DNA of 64,000 bases, taken from an uncultured Eubacteriales bacterium. Lineage in GTDB: Bacteria > Bacillota > Clostridia > Peptostreptococcales > Anaerovoracaceae. Location of the stretch: assembly GCA_902786355.1 (NCBI GenBank), contig CADABZ010000001.1, positions 62,001-126,000 on the forward strand, read 5' to 3'. Under the pieces are notes generated by a model. It was not told where the DNA came from. It saw only the letters and a list, made by a program, of their open reading frames with translations, and made no database searches. How positions within the stretch are numbered: the stretch's first letter is position 1; every line of letters begins with the position of its first letter. Positions 8,654 to 17,937 of the stretch are shown here, piece after piece. Position numbers and translations under genes: made by a program.

Positions 8654-9229
8654 ATGAACGATGACAGCATCAAAATCATGTCGCTGCTTGATGAACTGGA
8701 AGAGCTGATCAAATCTTCCGGCAAAATGCCTTTCTCTGAAAAAGGTATCATCGATCTCGATGTAGCAGAGAAGATCATTGAGGACATGAGACTCAATCTT
8801 CCAAGAGATATCCAGCAGGCAAAATGGCTTGGCCAGGAGAAGGACAGGATCATCAACGATGCCAAGAGAGAATACAACCGCATGATCAATGAAGCCAAGG
8901 ATCAGGTTGAGTATCTTGTCAACAACAACAGCATCTACAAGGATGCTCAGAAGAGAGCTGATGCTATTATCAAGGAAGCTGAGAATCACGCTAACTATAT
9001 GAAGTACAGGTCATATGAGTATATTGACCAGCTTCTGTATGATATGCAGAATGACATAGCTAACGTTGGCAATACATATATCCAGCCGATGACAGAGTAC
9101 TTCGCAGAGATGCTCAGCAACATCAACTCCAGAGTCAACCAGAACAGACAGGAGATGAAGACTCTTGCTGAAAGAGTACAGCTCGGCGAGCCTCCTGCAG
9201 AGCCAGCAGCTGAGACACCTGCTGAATAA
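8654..9229 (+). CDS. Coiled-coil protein encoded beside coaD, function unknown
   Basis: 191 residues, highly charged, almost entirely predicted helix: the stretch from about residue 30 to 130 has heptad character (AKREYNRMINEAKDQVEYL, KRADAIIKEAENHANYM), resembling F0 subunit b or DivIVA-like stalks. The tail is Pro/Ala/Glu rich (EPPAEPAAETPAE). No membrane segment or catalytic motif is visible. GGAGGT lies 8 bases before the ATG. Similar proteins sit between coaD and tmcAL in other Clostridia, often labelled only 'ATPase'; I see no ATPase motif. Confidence 0.8.
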   Translation: MNDDSIKIMSLLDELEELIKSSGKMPFSEKGIIDLDVAEKIIEDMRLNLPRDIQQAKWLGQEKDRIINDAKREYNRMINEAKDQVEYLVNNNSIYKDAQKRADAIIKEAENHANYMKYRSYEYIDQLLYDMQNDIANVGNTYIQPMTEYFAEMLSNINSRVNQNRQEMKTLAERVQLGEPPAEPAAETPAE

Positions 9230-9257
9230 TTCCGCAGAATACAGCATGAACATCGAT

Positions 9258-9288
9258 GGGACCGGCATATTGACCGGTCCCGTTTTTT
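9258..9288 (+). terminator. Rho-independent terminator between the coiled-coil gene and tmcAL
   Basis: GC-rich 8-bp stem GGGACCGG (9258-9265) / CCGGTCCC (9274-9281), then GTTTTTT. It ends only 12 bases before the tmcAL start, so it closes the recG-coaD unit; tmcAL expression must come from read-through or an unseen start. Confidence 0.85.
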
Positions 9289-9300
9289 GGAGACAGATCA

Positions 9301-10515
9301 ATGAAAGCCGTCGGGATAGTTGCCGAATACAATCCGCTTCACAATGGACATATATATCATATGAACAGCGCACGGGACCTTTCAGGTGCCGATGCTGTTG
9401 TTGTGGCGATGAGCGGGAGCTTCGTGCAGAGAGGCATGCCGGCTGTCTTCGACAAATGGACGAGATCTGAGCACGCTCTCAGATCCGGCGCAGACCTTGT
9501 CATAGAGATACCGGTCCTGAGCTGTCTTGGCAATGCCGGACAGTACGCCGGCTGCGGCGTCAGGCTGCTTGAGTCGCTCGGATGCACTCATATCGCTTTT
9601 GGCAGTGAATCAGGCAGGACAGATGAGCTGCGTGCGGCCTCGGATTTTATCAGAGAAAACTCAGAGAAGATGCGTGAAGCGATCAGAAGTGCTGCTACCG
9701 GAGGCCTCAGCTATCCTAAGGCAAGGCAGATAGCATATGAGATGCTCGGAGGACCTGATGCGGGACTTCTGCCTGAGACACCTAACGACATACTTGCTTT
9801 CGAATATATCTCGGCTATGAGAACGGCTGAGCCTCTTGCCGTCATAAGAAAAGGTGCAGGATACCATGAGGGGCAGAGCGAATCGGAATATCAGAGTGCT
9901 TCGGCTCTGAGAGAGATGCTGGGAAAAGGCGTGGACATATCGGCTTACGTTCCTGAATGCACAGCAGATGCCGGCATGGAGACAGGGACCATGCTGAGCG
10001 AAGGCAGCGAAGAGAGACTTTTCGATATGGTCCGGTATGCTGTGATGAGCAGCTCTTCAGAATGGATAGACGACTGTCCGTCGGGCGGAGAAGGCCTCGG
10101 CAATCTTCTCAGAAGCTCGTGCGCCGGAGCAAAGTCTCTGGACGATCTGATAATGTCAGTCAAATCCAGACGGTATACATATACGAGGATATCCAGACTC
10201 TGCATGCAGGTGCTCCTTGGGATCACCAGAGAGAAATACTGCCCTGGAGATTATACAACGGCTGCGGCAGAGCCCGGGTACATAAGAGTTCTCGGCTTTA
10301 ATGACAGGGGAAGGGAGCTACTCTCTGAGACAAGAAAAGGCGGACTTGCTTCGCTTCCTGTCATAACCAATATCAATAAGGAAGGGGATCTTCCGGACGA
10401 AACAGGCCGCAGATCACTTGAACTCGATGTATATGCTTCAGATATATATTCTCTTCTCACAGGAAGGGATATCGGAAGCTTCAGTGATCACAGGCAGAGA
10501 CCAGTCATGATATGA
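9301..10515 (+). CDS. tmcAL: tRNA(Met) cytidine acetate ligase TmcAL
   Basis: 404 residues. The family makes N4-acetylcytidine at the wobble base of elongator tRNA-Met using acetate and ATP. N-terminal VGIVAEYNPLHNGH carries the HxGH nucleotidyltransferase motif; MSGSFVQRGMPA and RSGADLVIEIP are hallmark blocks; GAGYHEG and SASALREML follow in the C-terminal part. The SD is weak (GGAGACAGATC before the ATG). Confidence 0.93.
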   Translation: MKAVGIVAEYNPLHNGHIYHMNSARDLSGADAVVVAMSGSFVQRGMPAVFDKWTRSEHALRSGADLVIEIPVLSCLGNAGQYAGCGVRLLESLGCTHIAFGSESGRTDELRAASDFIRENSEKMREAIRSAATGGLSYPKARQIAYEMLGGPDAGLLPETPNDILAFEYISAMRTAEPLAVIRKGAGYHEGQSESEYQSASALREMLGKGVDISAYVPECTADAGMETGTMLSEGSEERLFDMVRYAVMSSSSEWIDDCPSGGEGLGNLLRSSCAGAKSLDDLIMSVKSRRYTYTRISRLCMQVLLGITREKYCPGDYTTAAAEPGYIRVLGFNDRGRELLSETRKGGLASLPVITNINKEGDLPDETGRRSLELDVYASDIYSLLTGRDIGSFSDHRQRPVMI

Positions 10516-10526
10516 GACAAAAGAAA

Positions 10527-10552
10527 AACGCTGATCGATACTGATCAGCGTT
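10527..10552 (-). terminator. Terminator of tRNA-Pro
   Basis: Stem AACGCTGATC (10527-10536) / GATCAGCGTT (10543-10552). On the minus strand it is followed by TTTCTTTTGTC. It lies 7 bases beyond the tRNA 3' CCA and also separates the convergent tmcAL gene. Confidence 0.75.
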
Positions 10553-10558
10553 CTCACA

Positions 10559-10635
10559 TGGTCGGGGTGACACGATTCGAACGTGCGACCTCTTCGTCCC
10601 GAACGAAGCGCTCTACCAAGCTGAGCCACACCCCG
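10559..10635 (-). tRNA. tRNA-Pro(CGG)
   Basis: Complete 77-nt cloverleaf on the minus strand. Acceptor CGGGGTG pairs with CACCCCG; D arm GCTC..GAGC; anticodon stem CTTCG/CGAAG around loop TTCGGGA (anticodon CGG); T arm with GTTCGAATC; discriminator A; CCA is encoded in the DNA (10559-10561). Confidence 0.95.
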
Positions 10636-10717
10636 GCGCGATTACTAATATAACGCAATGTTATTATGATTGCAAGCCTTTTTTTCTAATGTTTTTTCAA
10701 ATACAAGAATAAAAGCG

Positions 10718-10746
10718 TTGACAAGGCGGATGGTCATGAATATAAT
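10718..10746 (+). promoter_or_regulatory. rpmF promoter (consensus)
   Basis: TTGACA (10718-10723), 17-base spacer, TATAAT (10741-10746): a perfect sigma-70/SigA-type match. The 5' leader is about 75 bases and GC-richer than the flanks, so leader regulation of L32 is possible but not shown. Confidence 0.9.
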
Positions 10747-10826
10747 AATCGAGTGCGTCGGTCAGACACTGCGGCGCATCCATGAATAAGTGACAATCAG
10801 AATTTATATATAAGGAGGTGTCGACA

Positions 10827-11006
10827 GTGGCAGTACCTAAGAGGAAAACATCACAGGCTAAGACAAGCGGCAGAAAGGCTGCTAACATGAAGAAGAGCAT
10901 TACCGGACTTTCGATCTGTCCTCAGTGCCATGAGCCAAAGCTTCCACACAGAGTATGTCCTAACTGCGGTTACTATGACGGAAAAGACGTTGTAAACGCT
11001 GAGTAA
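10827..11006 (+). CDS. rpmF: 50S ribosomal protein bL32
   Basis: 59 residues beginning [15 protein letters not shown], with the zinc-binding [18 protein letters not shown]. The GTG at 10827 is chosen: AAGGAGGTG ends about 7 bases before it, whereas the in-frame GTG at 10818 is part of that SD. The yceD (DUF177) gene that usually precedes rpmF is absent; a tRNA on the other strand lies there instead. Confidence 0.97.
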   Translation: MAVPKRKTSQAKTSGRKAANMKKSITGLSICPQCHEPKLPHRVCPNCGYYDGKDVVNAE

Positions 11007-11047
11007 TTATTATCCGGACACGGAAGGTGTAATTATTTGATGGAAGA

Positions 11048-11081
11048 GTGCAGGCCTTATGGTCTGCACATTTATTTTTTG
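11048..11081 (+). terminator. Terminator after rpmF
   Basis: Nine-base-pair stem 11048-11056 / 11061-11069 (one G-U pair) with a 4-base loop, followed by ATTTATTTTTTG. Confidence 0.8.
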
Positions 11082-11107
11082 CAAATGATGACTGATTCAA
11101 GATGTTG

Positions 11108-11116
11108 TGGTATAAT
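11108..11116 (+). promoter_or_regulatory. Extended -10 promoter of ftsK
   Basis: TGG followed directly by TATAAT (11111-11116) forms an extended -10 element; no good -35 is visible. It is the only promoter-like element between the rpmF terminator and ftsK and would drive the ftsK-rimO-pgsA-cinA run. Confidence 0.55.
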
Positions 11117-11183
11117 AAATTGATTTATTATGCGCAGACACACTATGTAGTGAAGCGAGACTGCGTGTTATCAAGGAGAGCTT

Positions 11184-14100
11184 ATGGCATCAGATAATAA
11201 CAATAAGAAAAGAGGACCGGGAAGACCTCCGGGGAGCAAGAACAAGAAGTCCAAATCCCAGTCCTCCGCTAATAATAAGCAGGCTGCACTCGATCCTGAG
11301 CAGGCAAAATACGACAGGATCAAAGCCCTGCAGGAAGAATACGACCGTGAAAGGCGCAATCTGGACGTTATCTGGAGCATCACGCTCACAGCTGTCGGAC
11401 TGTTCCTTCTCTTTACGATCGTAATGAATTCGACCGGCTCATTCGGCAAGTCTGTCCATGACGTATTCCTCGGATTGTTCGGGATCATGGCATATGCACT
11501 TCCGTTCTTCGTGATCATTTTTGCTCTGCTTCTGTTCATGCGGAAGATGCAGCATATAAGTGTCAGGACGGTCGTATTCGGGCTGCTCATATTCATCAAT
11601 ATGTGCGTCCTCAACTCCTACCGCTTTATAGACGAGAATAACCTTGGATTCGGTTTCCTCGACATGGCAGAGAACTACTTCAAAGCGATCGAGGGCGAAG
11701 GCGGCGGTGCGATCGGAATGGAGATCGGATCGATACTGGTCAAATTCTTCGGAAAACCGGGCCTGCTTATAATAGCGTCTGCAGTGCTCATAATATCCGT
11801 TTTCCTTGTAGCCAACACCCCGATATCCCGCTTCATAGACAAAATGTTCAAAAAGCACGAGCAGAAAGTCTATTTCCGGGAACTCGAGGAGGCAGAAAAG
11901 GCCAAGATCCAGATGGCTGTTGCCAGCACAGCTACGCCTGGCGCTGACCCTGAGACGGGAGTCGTCAGCGGCGGTATCCAGCACCAGCATGAGGAAGACA
12001 AGGATAAGGAGCCGCTTTTTGCCGGTTCAGCAAAATCCATATGGAAGTCAATAGTCAACGGTATCATGAGAAATGATGAAGAACCTGATCAGCTTCCTAG
12101 CCAGAGAGAACAGTATCAGGCTCTGAGGCACAGCGGAGAGAAGATCTCGTCAGAACCTGTTTCTTCGTCTTCATCTTCAGGCGGCATAGTTGAGCCTATC
12201 GCTCCTATGAATCCGCTTGCTGCTGAGCAGCCGCATACTGTGTACGATGATAATACATATACTCAGGTATTCGGAAGAGATACCTTTATAGGCCAGATAG
12301 CAAGAAAGATCACAGGCAGGTTCAACATCAGCCAGGAGGATCAGGCTAAGGCCAGGCAGGTCACTTCTGATGACAGGATGCATTATGACGATGTGGACTA
12401 TCTGGATTTCGGATATCCGGGAAGAAGACCTCACAATGAGCAGACTCCGGAAACCACGGATGCGAGGGCGCAGGAAGCTGCAGAGCAGGAAAAGCGGCCG
12501 TACTCTCTTGGCATGAACTGGGATGAGGATGATGCACCTTCTCATGGTGCTTCAGCTGAAACTCCGTCACGCAGCGGAAAGCGCTACGGTCTGGCCCTTG
12601 ATGACGATTACAGACCTTCATCCGGAGTGTTCGGGCTTGACGGCCATCCTAAGGCTGAAAAACTTAAAGAAGCTACTGACGGACTGAGCTTTGCCGGCGG
12701 AAACGCTGCCGGTGCAGGAATGGCTGCAAAAATGCAGGGTATATCCGGAAGCGGTATGGACGGCGGCTACGAGGCTGCCAACAAGCACCGCAGCAGGATC
12801 GCAAACGGAGGTGCTGCGCCTGCAAAGGGACTTGCGGAAGAAGAGCCGAAGCCTGCCAGGAAGAGCAGTGCAAGCAAAGGTCTTAAGGAAGAACCTGAAC
12901 TCACTGATGAAGACAAGGCACTTGCAGACAGCTTCAATGCAGAAGCGTCCGATGCAGCTTATGTACTGCCTCCTGTAAGCCTTCTCAAGAAGAGCACAGG
13001 ATCAAGGCAGATGATGTCGGATTATCAGCTTGAGGAGAGGGCTAATCTGCTCGAGAAGACTCTCAGTGACTTCGGAGTAGATGCCAAGGTCCTCAATGTC
13101 ACACAGGGCTCATCTGTCACAAGATATGAGGTCCAGCCTGCTACAGGAGTCAAGGTAGCAAGCATCACAAGACTTGCTGACGACATAGCTCTCAATCTCA
13201 GAGCCAAGTCGATAAGAATAGAAGCTCCTATACCGGGCAAGGCCGCAGTAGGAATAGAAGTCGAGAACGACAAGCCTTCTCCTGTATATGTTCGTGAGCT
13301 CATCGAATCCGAAGAGTTCCAGTCAGCAGGATCGAAGATAGAGTTCGTAGTCGGCAAGGACATCTCAGGCAACAATATAGTAGCTGACCTTAAGTCGATG
13401 CCTCATCTGCTGATCGCAGGTGCTACAGGCTCGGGAAAATCCGTCTGCATCAACACTATCATCACAAGCTTCCTCTACAAGGCGAAGCCTTCAGAGCTCA
13501 AGCTTATAATGATAGACCCTAAGGTCGTCGAGCTTGCCAACTACAACGGCATACCTCACATGCTCACGCCGGTCGTCACTGATGCGCGCAAGGCGGCAAG
13601 AGCACTGGCTATCGCAGTCGAGGAGATGGACAAGAGATACGAGCTTTTTGCCAAGGAAGGTGTCAAGGATCTCGATTCCTACAACGAGCTGATGAAGGCC
13701 AATCATGAACCTCAGAGATGCAAGCCTCAGGTTGTCATCATCATCGACGAGCTTGCCGATCTCATGATGGCTTCACCTTCAGAGGTAGAGAACTCCATAT
13801 GCAGACTTGCCCAGAAGGCAAGAGCTGCAGGCATGCATCTCATCGTAGCTACACAGAGACCTTCTGTAGATGTAGTCACTGGTCTTATCAAGGCCAACAT
13901 CCCTTCGAGGATCGCATTCAGCGTAGCATCGCAGATAGACTCGAGGACCATCCTCGATATGGCAGGCGCCGAAAAGCTCCTCGGCAAGGGCGACATGCTC
14001 TTCTCGCCGGTAGGTTCGAGCAAGCCATACCGTGTCCAGGGACCTTTTATCTCCGACAGCGAGACAGAGAAGGTGATCAAATTCGTCAAGAAGGAAGGCG

Positions 14101-14618
14101 GAAGTCCTGTGTATGACGAAGATATCCAGCAGGCTATCGAAAGCAATGAGAGGAGAGGCGGCTCAGAACCTCAGGATGAACTGACTGAAGACGCTATCGC
14201 TTTCATCCTCAAGTCCGGACAGGCATCCGTATCCATGCTCCAGAGGAGATTCAGGATCGGATACAACAGAGCTGCAAGGATCATTGATGAGATAGAAGAA
14301 AAAGGCATAATCGGACCTTCCGACGGTTCAAGGCCGAGACAGGTCCTGATCACAGAAGATCAGTATTACAACGGCGGAGCCAATGCTGCCCAGGCTCAGG
14401 AGACTATAGATGAGATATCGCCTCAGGAAAAAGCCGAGCTCAACGCCAAGGTAACCGGAAAGCCTCATATGAATCTCGTATCGCCGAAGCCGGCTGCACA
14501 GGAGGAAGAGGTCATACCGGAGCCGCCTAAGGATACATCACGCGATACAGCAGTCGATTATTTCAATTCGCTGCCGGAGAGCGTGCGCAAGATGATACTC
14601 AACTCAGATAACGAATAG
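11184..14618 (+). CDS. ftsK: DNA translocase FtsK/SpoIIIE
   Basis: 1144 residues, long for a Bacillota FtsK/SpoIIIE. It pumps chromosomal DNA through the closing septum. A basic N-terminal tail carries an AT-hook-like KRGPGRPPGSKNKK; four membrane helices lie between about residues 55 and 215; then a low-complexity acidic/Gln/Pro linker to about 630; the alpha/beta motor with Walker A GATGSGKSV (about 746-753) and Walker B VVIIIDELADLM (about 852); and a C-terminal gamma winged helix (SVSMLQRRFRIGYNRAARI) that reads polar sequences. About 85 residues follow the gamma domain. rimO starts 3 bases after the stop. Confidence 0.96.
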   Translation: MASDNNNKKRGPGRPPGSKNKKSKSQSSANNKQAALDPEQAKYDRIKALQEEYDRERRNLDVIWSITLTAVGLFLLFTIVMNSTGSFGKSVHDVFLGLFGIMAYALPFFVIIFALLLFMRKMQHISVRTVVFGLLIFINMCVLNSYRFIDENNLGFGFLDMAENYFKAIEGEGGGAIGMEIGSILVKFFGKPGLLIIASAVLIISVFLVANTPISRFIDKMFKKHEQKVYFRELEEAEKAKIQMAVASTATPGADPETGVVSGGIQHQHEEDKDKEPLFAGSAKSIWKSIVNGIMRNDEEPDQLPSQREQYQALRHSGEKISSEPVSSSSSSGGIVEPIAPMNPLAAEQPHTVYDDNTYTQVFGRDTFIGQIARKITGRFNISQEDQAKARQVTSDDRMHYDDVDYLDFGYPGRRPHNEQTPETTDARAQEAAEQEKRPYSLGMNWDEDDAPSHGASAETPSRSGKRYGLALDDDYRPSSGVFGLDGHPKAEKLKEATDGLSFAGGNAAGAGMAAKMQGISGSGMDGGYEAANKHRSRIANGGAAPAKGLAEEEPKPARKSSASKGLKEEPELTDEDKALADSFNAEASDAAYVLPPVSLLKKSTGSRQMMSDYQLEERANLLEKTLSDFGVDAKVLNVTQGSSVTRYEVQPATGVKVASITRLADDIALNLRAKSIRIEAPIPGKAAVGIEVENDKPSPVYVRELIESEEFQSAGSKIEFVVGKDISGNNIVADLKSMPHLLIAGATGSGKSVCINTIITSFLYKAKPSELKLIMIDPKVVELANYNGIPHMLTPVVTDARKAARALAIAVEEMDKRYELFAKEGVKDLDSYNELMKANHEPQRCKPQVVIIIDELADLMMASPSEVENSICRLAQKARAAGMHLIVATQRPSVDVVTGLIKANIPSRIAFSVASQIDSRTILDMAGAEKLLGKGDMLFSPVGSSKPYRVQGPFISDSETEKVIKFVKKEGGSPVYDEDIQQAIESNERRGGSEPQDELTEDAIAFILKSGQASVSMLQRRFRIGYNRAARIIDEIEEKGIIGPSDGSRPRQVLITEDQYYNGGANAAQAQETIDEISPQEKAELNAKVTGKPHMNLVSPKPAAQEEEVIPEPPKDTSRDTAVDYFNSLPESVRKMILNSDNE

Positions 14619-14621
14619 AAT

Positions 14622-15938
14622 ATGAAGAAAATCTACATAGACACACTCGGATGTGCCAAGAATGAATACGATTCACAGATGATGGCGGCCTCTCTCACAG
14701 AGCGGGGCTGCATCATTGTGTCTGAACCTGAAGAAGCAGACATAATGATAGTCAACACCTGCGGATTCATTGAAGACGCCAAGAAGGAATCCATTCAGAG
14801 GATCTTTGAGCTTGCAGAAGAGAAGGAAAGAGACATGAAGCTTGTGGTCACAGGCTGCCTTTCCGAGCGCTATCACAGCGAGCTTGCATCAGAGATGCCT
14901 GAGGTCGATATGTTCTTCGGTGTCAATGATTACGATGATATCCCTGACAGGATACTTGCTGAACCTGATGACAGAGATCTCGTAGGTGATGACACTGATG
15001 ATCTCAGGTACAGGAAGAGACTTTTTGATGAGGATGCATATACGGGCTATCTCAAGATAGCAGAAGGCTGCAACAATGCATGCAGCTTCTGTGCGATCCC
15101 TTCGATACGCGGCCACTACAGATCAAAGCGCATCGAAGACTGCATCCGCGAGGCACAGGACATGGCGGATGCAGGGATCAGAGAACTGATCCTGATCGCA
15201 CAGGACACATCCCGCTACGGTATCGACCTGTACGGAAAGCTCTGCCTCCCGGAGCTTCTTAAGAAGCTCTGTGCTGTCGATGGCATTGAATGGATCAGAC
15301 TGATGTACGTATATGACAACGGGATCACTGATGAACTCATCGAAACCATCGCTTCAGAGCCTAAGATCTGCAAGTACATAGATATGCCGATCCAGCACAT
15401 TTCCGACAGAGTCCTCCACAGGATGAGAAGACAGTCCACCGGAGACTCTATAAAAGAAGTGATCGGCAGACTGAGAGACCGCATTCCGGATGTCCACATC
15501 AGGACGACTCTCCTCGTAGGCTTCCCGGGCGAGACAGAAGAAGACATAAGTGAGCTTCTTGATTTTATCGACACTATGAAGATCGACAGGCTCGGAGCAT
15601 TCGCTTTCTCAGACGAAGAAGGAACACCTTCATTCGAGCTTGACGGCAAGCTTGATGAAGAGACTAAGCAGGCAAGAAGAGACCTCGTCATGGAGCATCA
15701 GCTCAGAGTGAGCGAGGAGCTCAATGAGAAGAAGATCGGAAAGGTATACGAAGTCATAGTCGATGAGATCATCGATGACGGAGTCTATTCCGGCAGGACA
15801 AGATACGATTCGCCTGAGATCGACTGCAATGTCACTTTTGAAAGCGAATACGAGCTGTATCCGGGGGATATCGCAGAAGTAGAGATAGTAAATGCCTACG
15901 AGTATGATCTTGAAGGCAGAGCAATATATGTAGATTAG
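14622..15938 (+). CDS. rimO: Ribosomal protein uS12 methylthiotransferase RimO
   Basis: 438 residues, radical-SAM enzyme that methylthiolates a conserved Asp of ribosomal protein S12. N-terminal UPF0004 domain with TLGCAKNEYDSQ and two further cysteines (NTCGF, TGCLSER) for the second Fe-S cluster; radical-SAM CNNACSFC motif near residue 149; IQHISDRVLHRMRR and TTLLVGFPGETEED in the barrel; C-terminal TRAM domain (about 375-438). SIRGHYRSK after the cluster motif fits RimO and MiaB-type enzymes; LGCAKN favours RimO. Confidence 0.94.
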   Translation: MKKIYIDTLGCAKNEYDSQMMAASLTERGCIIVSEPEEADIMIVNTCGFIEDAKKESIQRIFELAEEKERDMKLVVTGCLSERYHSELASEMPEVDMFFGVNDYDDIPDRILAEPDDRDLVGDDTDDLRYRKRLFDEDAYTGYLKIAEGCNNACSFCAIPSIRGHYRSKRIEDCIREAQDMADAGIRELILIAQDTSRYGIDLYGKLCLPELLKKLCAVDGIEWIRLMYVYDNGITDELIETIASEPKICKYIDMPIQHISDRVLHRMRRQSTGDSIKEVIGRLRDRIPDVHIRTTLLVGFPGETEEDISELLDFIDTMKIDRLGAFAFSDEEGTPSFELDGKLDEETKQARRDLVMEHQLRVSEELNEKKIGKVYEVIVDEIIDDGVYSGRTRYDSPEIDCNVTFESEYELYPGDIAEVEIVNAYEYDLEGRAIYVD

Positions 15939-15968
15939 AGTTCACTGAACGGAAAAGGAGAGAAAAAA

Positions 15969-16499
15969 ATGAATCTTCCTAACAAGCTGACAGTTGCCAG
16001 AGCGATAGCTGTACCTTTTTTCATCATCTGTTTCATGAAGGGACTGTATCCTGCGGCACTTGTCATATTCGTCGCAGCATCGTTCACAGATTTTCTTGAC
16101 GGACATATCGCAAGATCACAGAATCTTGTCACCAATTTCGGCAAGATCATGGATCCTCTTGCAGACAAGATCCTCGTATATTCAGCACTGTGCCTCTTCA
16201 TAGAGAACAAGACTATCTCCGCATGGATGCTTATCATCATCCTTGCAAGAGAGTTTGCAGTAGCAGGCATGAGAACTGTTGCAGCATCAGAGGGCAGAGT
16301 CCTTGCTGCAGGTATGTCAGGCAAGATCAAGACCGTGCTTCAGATGATAGCAGTGATACTCATCCTCCTCGCACACTGCCTGCCTGATATTCCACAGATC
16401 ATGGTAGCAGGATATGCGATCTTCATTGCTTCTCTTGTCATGACAGTCTATTCCGGTGCGGAATATGTCTACAAGAACAGAGACGTTTTCTCAATGTAA
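15969..16499 (+). CDS. pgsA: CDP-diacylglycerol-glycerol-3-phosphate 3-phosphatidyltransferase
   Basis: 176 residues, integral membrane enzyme of phosphatidylglycerol synthesis. The CDP-alcohol phosphotransferase signature is complete (DGHIARSQNLVTNFGKIMDP then LADK), with several hydrophobic segments around it. SD AAAAGGAGAG precedes the ATG. It lies between rimO and cinA, the usual Bacillota order. Confidence 0.93.
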   Translation: MNLPNKLTVARAIAVPFFIICFMKGLYPAALVIFVAASFTDFLDGHIARSQNLVTNFGKIMDPLADKILVYSALCLFIENKTISAWMLIIILAREFAVAGMRTVAASEGRVLAAGMSGKIKTVLQMIAVILILLAHCLPDIPQIMVAGYAIFIASLVMTVYSGAEYVYKNRDVFSM

Positions 16500-16514
16500 G
16501 AGAGAGGGAGCCGC

Positions 16515-17753
16515 ATGAAGACTTCTATCATAGCAGTCGGCACCGAGCTTCTGTTCGGTCAGACAGTAAACACCAACGCATCATATCTGTCAGAGAACCT
16601 CAACCTGATGGGCTTTGATGTCATGTACCATTTTGTCGTCGGGGATAATCCGCAGCGTCTCAAAGACAAGCTCGCCGAAGCATTCAGAGACACTGACCTC
16701 GTCATCCTGACAGGAGGTCTCGGCCCGACTCAGGATGACCTGACCAAGGAAATTGTCGCGGAATACATGGGCGCGGATTTCTACAGAGACGAGAAAGTCA
16801 TAGAGGACCTCAAGGCCTTCTTCGAGAGGCGCGGAAGGCATATGGCTGAGAACAACCTCAAGCAGGCATATCTTCCTGTCGGCTGTACGCCGCTGTATAA
16901 CGATTCAGGAACAGCGCCGGGTTTTGCCCTTGAGAAGGATGGCAAAGCAGTGATCTGCTTTCCGGGACCGCCGCGCGAGCTGAAATGGCTATTCGAAAAC
17001 GGTGCCAGGCAGTATCTTGAGAAGTTCATGGAGAAGAAAATGTGCTACAGGGTCATCCGCACTATAGGCATAGGCGAATCCGACCTCGAGACAGCACTTC
17101 TGCCGCTTATCGACGGGCAGACAGATCCTACGATAGCGACATATGCCAAGGAAGGCGAGTGCACGCTTAGAGTAGCTTCCCAGAGAGATACAAATGAAGA
17201 AGCCAGCGCCGCAGTGGATGAGATGACCGCCAGGATCACAGACATCGTCGGCGGATACATTTACAGCTATGATGACGAGGAACTCGATGAAGTAGTCGTA
17301 AGGATACTCAAGGAAAAGCATCTGACGATCTCTGCTGCGGAATCATGCACAGGCGGACTCTTCGCTGCATCCATAACTGACGTTCCGGGAGCTTCTGAAG
17401 TTATCAGAGAATCATACGTCACATACAGCAGCGAGGCGAAGATATCTGTCCTCGGAGTTCCTTCTGAAACTATAGATACATTCGGCGTCGTAAGCCCTGA
17501 GACCGCTGAAGCCATGGCTGAAGGACTGAGCCGCATCTCAGGATCAGATGTCTGTATTTCCGTCACAGGATATGCAGGACCGGATGCAGACGAGGGTCAC
17601 AGCGCAGGCGAGGCTTATATAGGATATGTATATAAGGACAGGAAGGGACATGTTTCCCTGGATACTTCGCGTAATTTCAGGAAATGGAACCGCAACTATT
17701 TTATGCTCAGGATGCTGAGAACTGTATATCTCCTGATCACAGACAGGATGTAA
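16515..17753 (+). CDS. cinA: CinA: competence/damage-inducible protein with nicotinamide-nucleotide amidase domain
   Basis: 412 residues. The N-terminal molybdopterin-binding-like (COG1058) domain has AVGTELLFGQTVNTNA and TGGLGPTQDDLTKE; the C-terminal CinA/PncC amidase domain has SAAESCTGGLFAA and SVTGYAGP. PncC-type domains deamidate NMN to nicotinate mononucleotide. It precedes recA, the classic cinA-recA arrangement, but recA has its own SOS promoter. Confidence 0.94.
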   Translation: MKTSIIAVGTELLFGQTVNTNASYLSENLNLMGFDVMYHFVVGDNPQRLKDKLAEAFRDTDLVILTGGLGPTQDDLTKEIVAEYMGADFYRDEKVIEDLKAFFERRGRHMAENNLKQAYLPVGCTPLYNDSGTAPGFALEKDGKAVICFPGPPRELKWLFENGARQYLEKFMEKKMCYRVIRTIGIGESDLETALLPLIDGQTDPTIATYAKEGECTLRVASQRDTNEEASAAVDEMTARITDIVGGYIYSYDDEELDEVVVRILKEKHLTISAAESCTGGLFAASITDVPGASEVIRESYVTYSSEAKISVLGVPSETIDTFGVVSPETAEAMAEGLSRISGSDVCISVTGYAGPDADEGHSAGEAYIGYVYKDRKGHVSLDTSRNFRKWNRNYFMLRMLRTVYLLITDRM

Positions 17754-17869
17754 GGCTGTCAAAAAAACAATAATAAACTTCGCAGAGTGCGGAAAATGCA
17801 GCATCTCATGCGATAACTGTTCGACAAAAAATCAGGATCTAATATAATTTCAGCAAACGGAAATTATCA

Positions 17870-17917
17870 TTGACATAACAGGGAAAGAAAAGTATTATAT
17901 ATACGAACAAGCGTTCT
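17870..17917 (+). promoter_or_regulatory. recA promoter with LexA/SOS box
   Basis: TTGACA (17870-17875), 17-base spacer, TATTAT (17893-17898). Just downstream lies CGAACAAGCGTTCT (17904-17917), matching 13 of 14 positions of the Gram-positive LexA box CGAACRNRYGTTYC. The box covers the expected transcription start, so LexA would block initiation; DNA damage should induce recA. Confidence 0.88.
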
Positions 17918-17937
17918 TTTATAATTCGGGAGGAAAC

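Noticed and set aside
10438-10629. Minus-strand frame of 63 codons starting AQLGRALRSG
   Set aside because: It is the tRNA-Pro gene read as protein, a well-known false gene.
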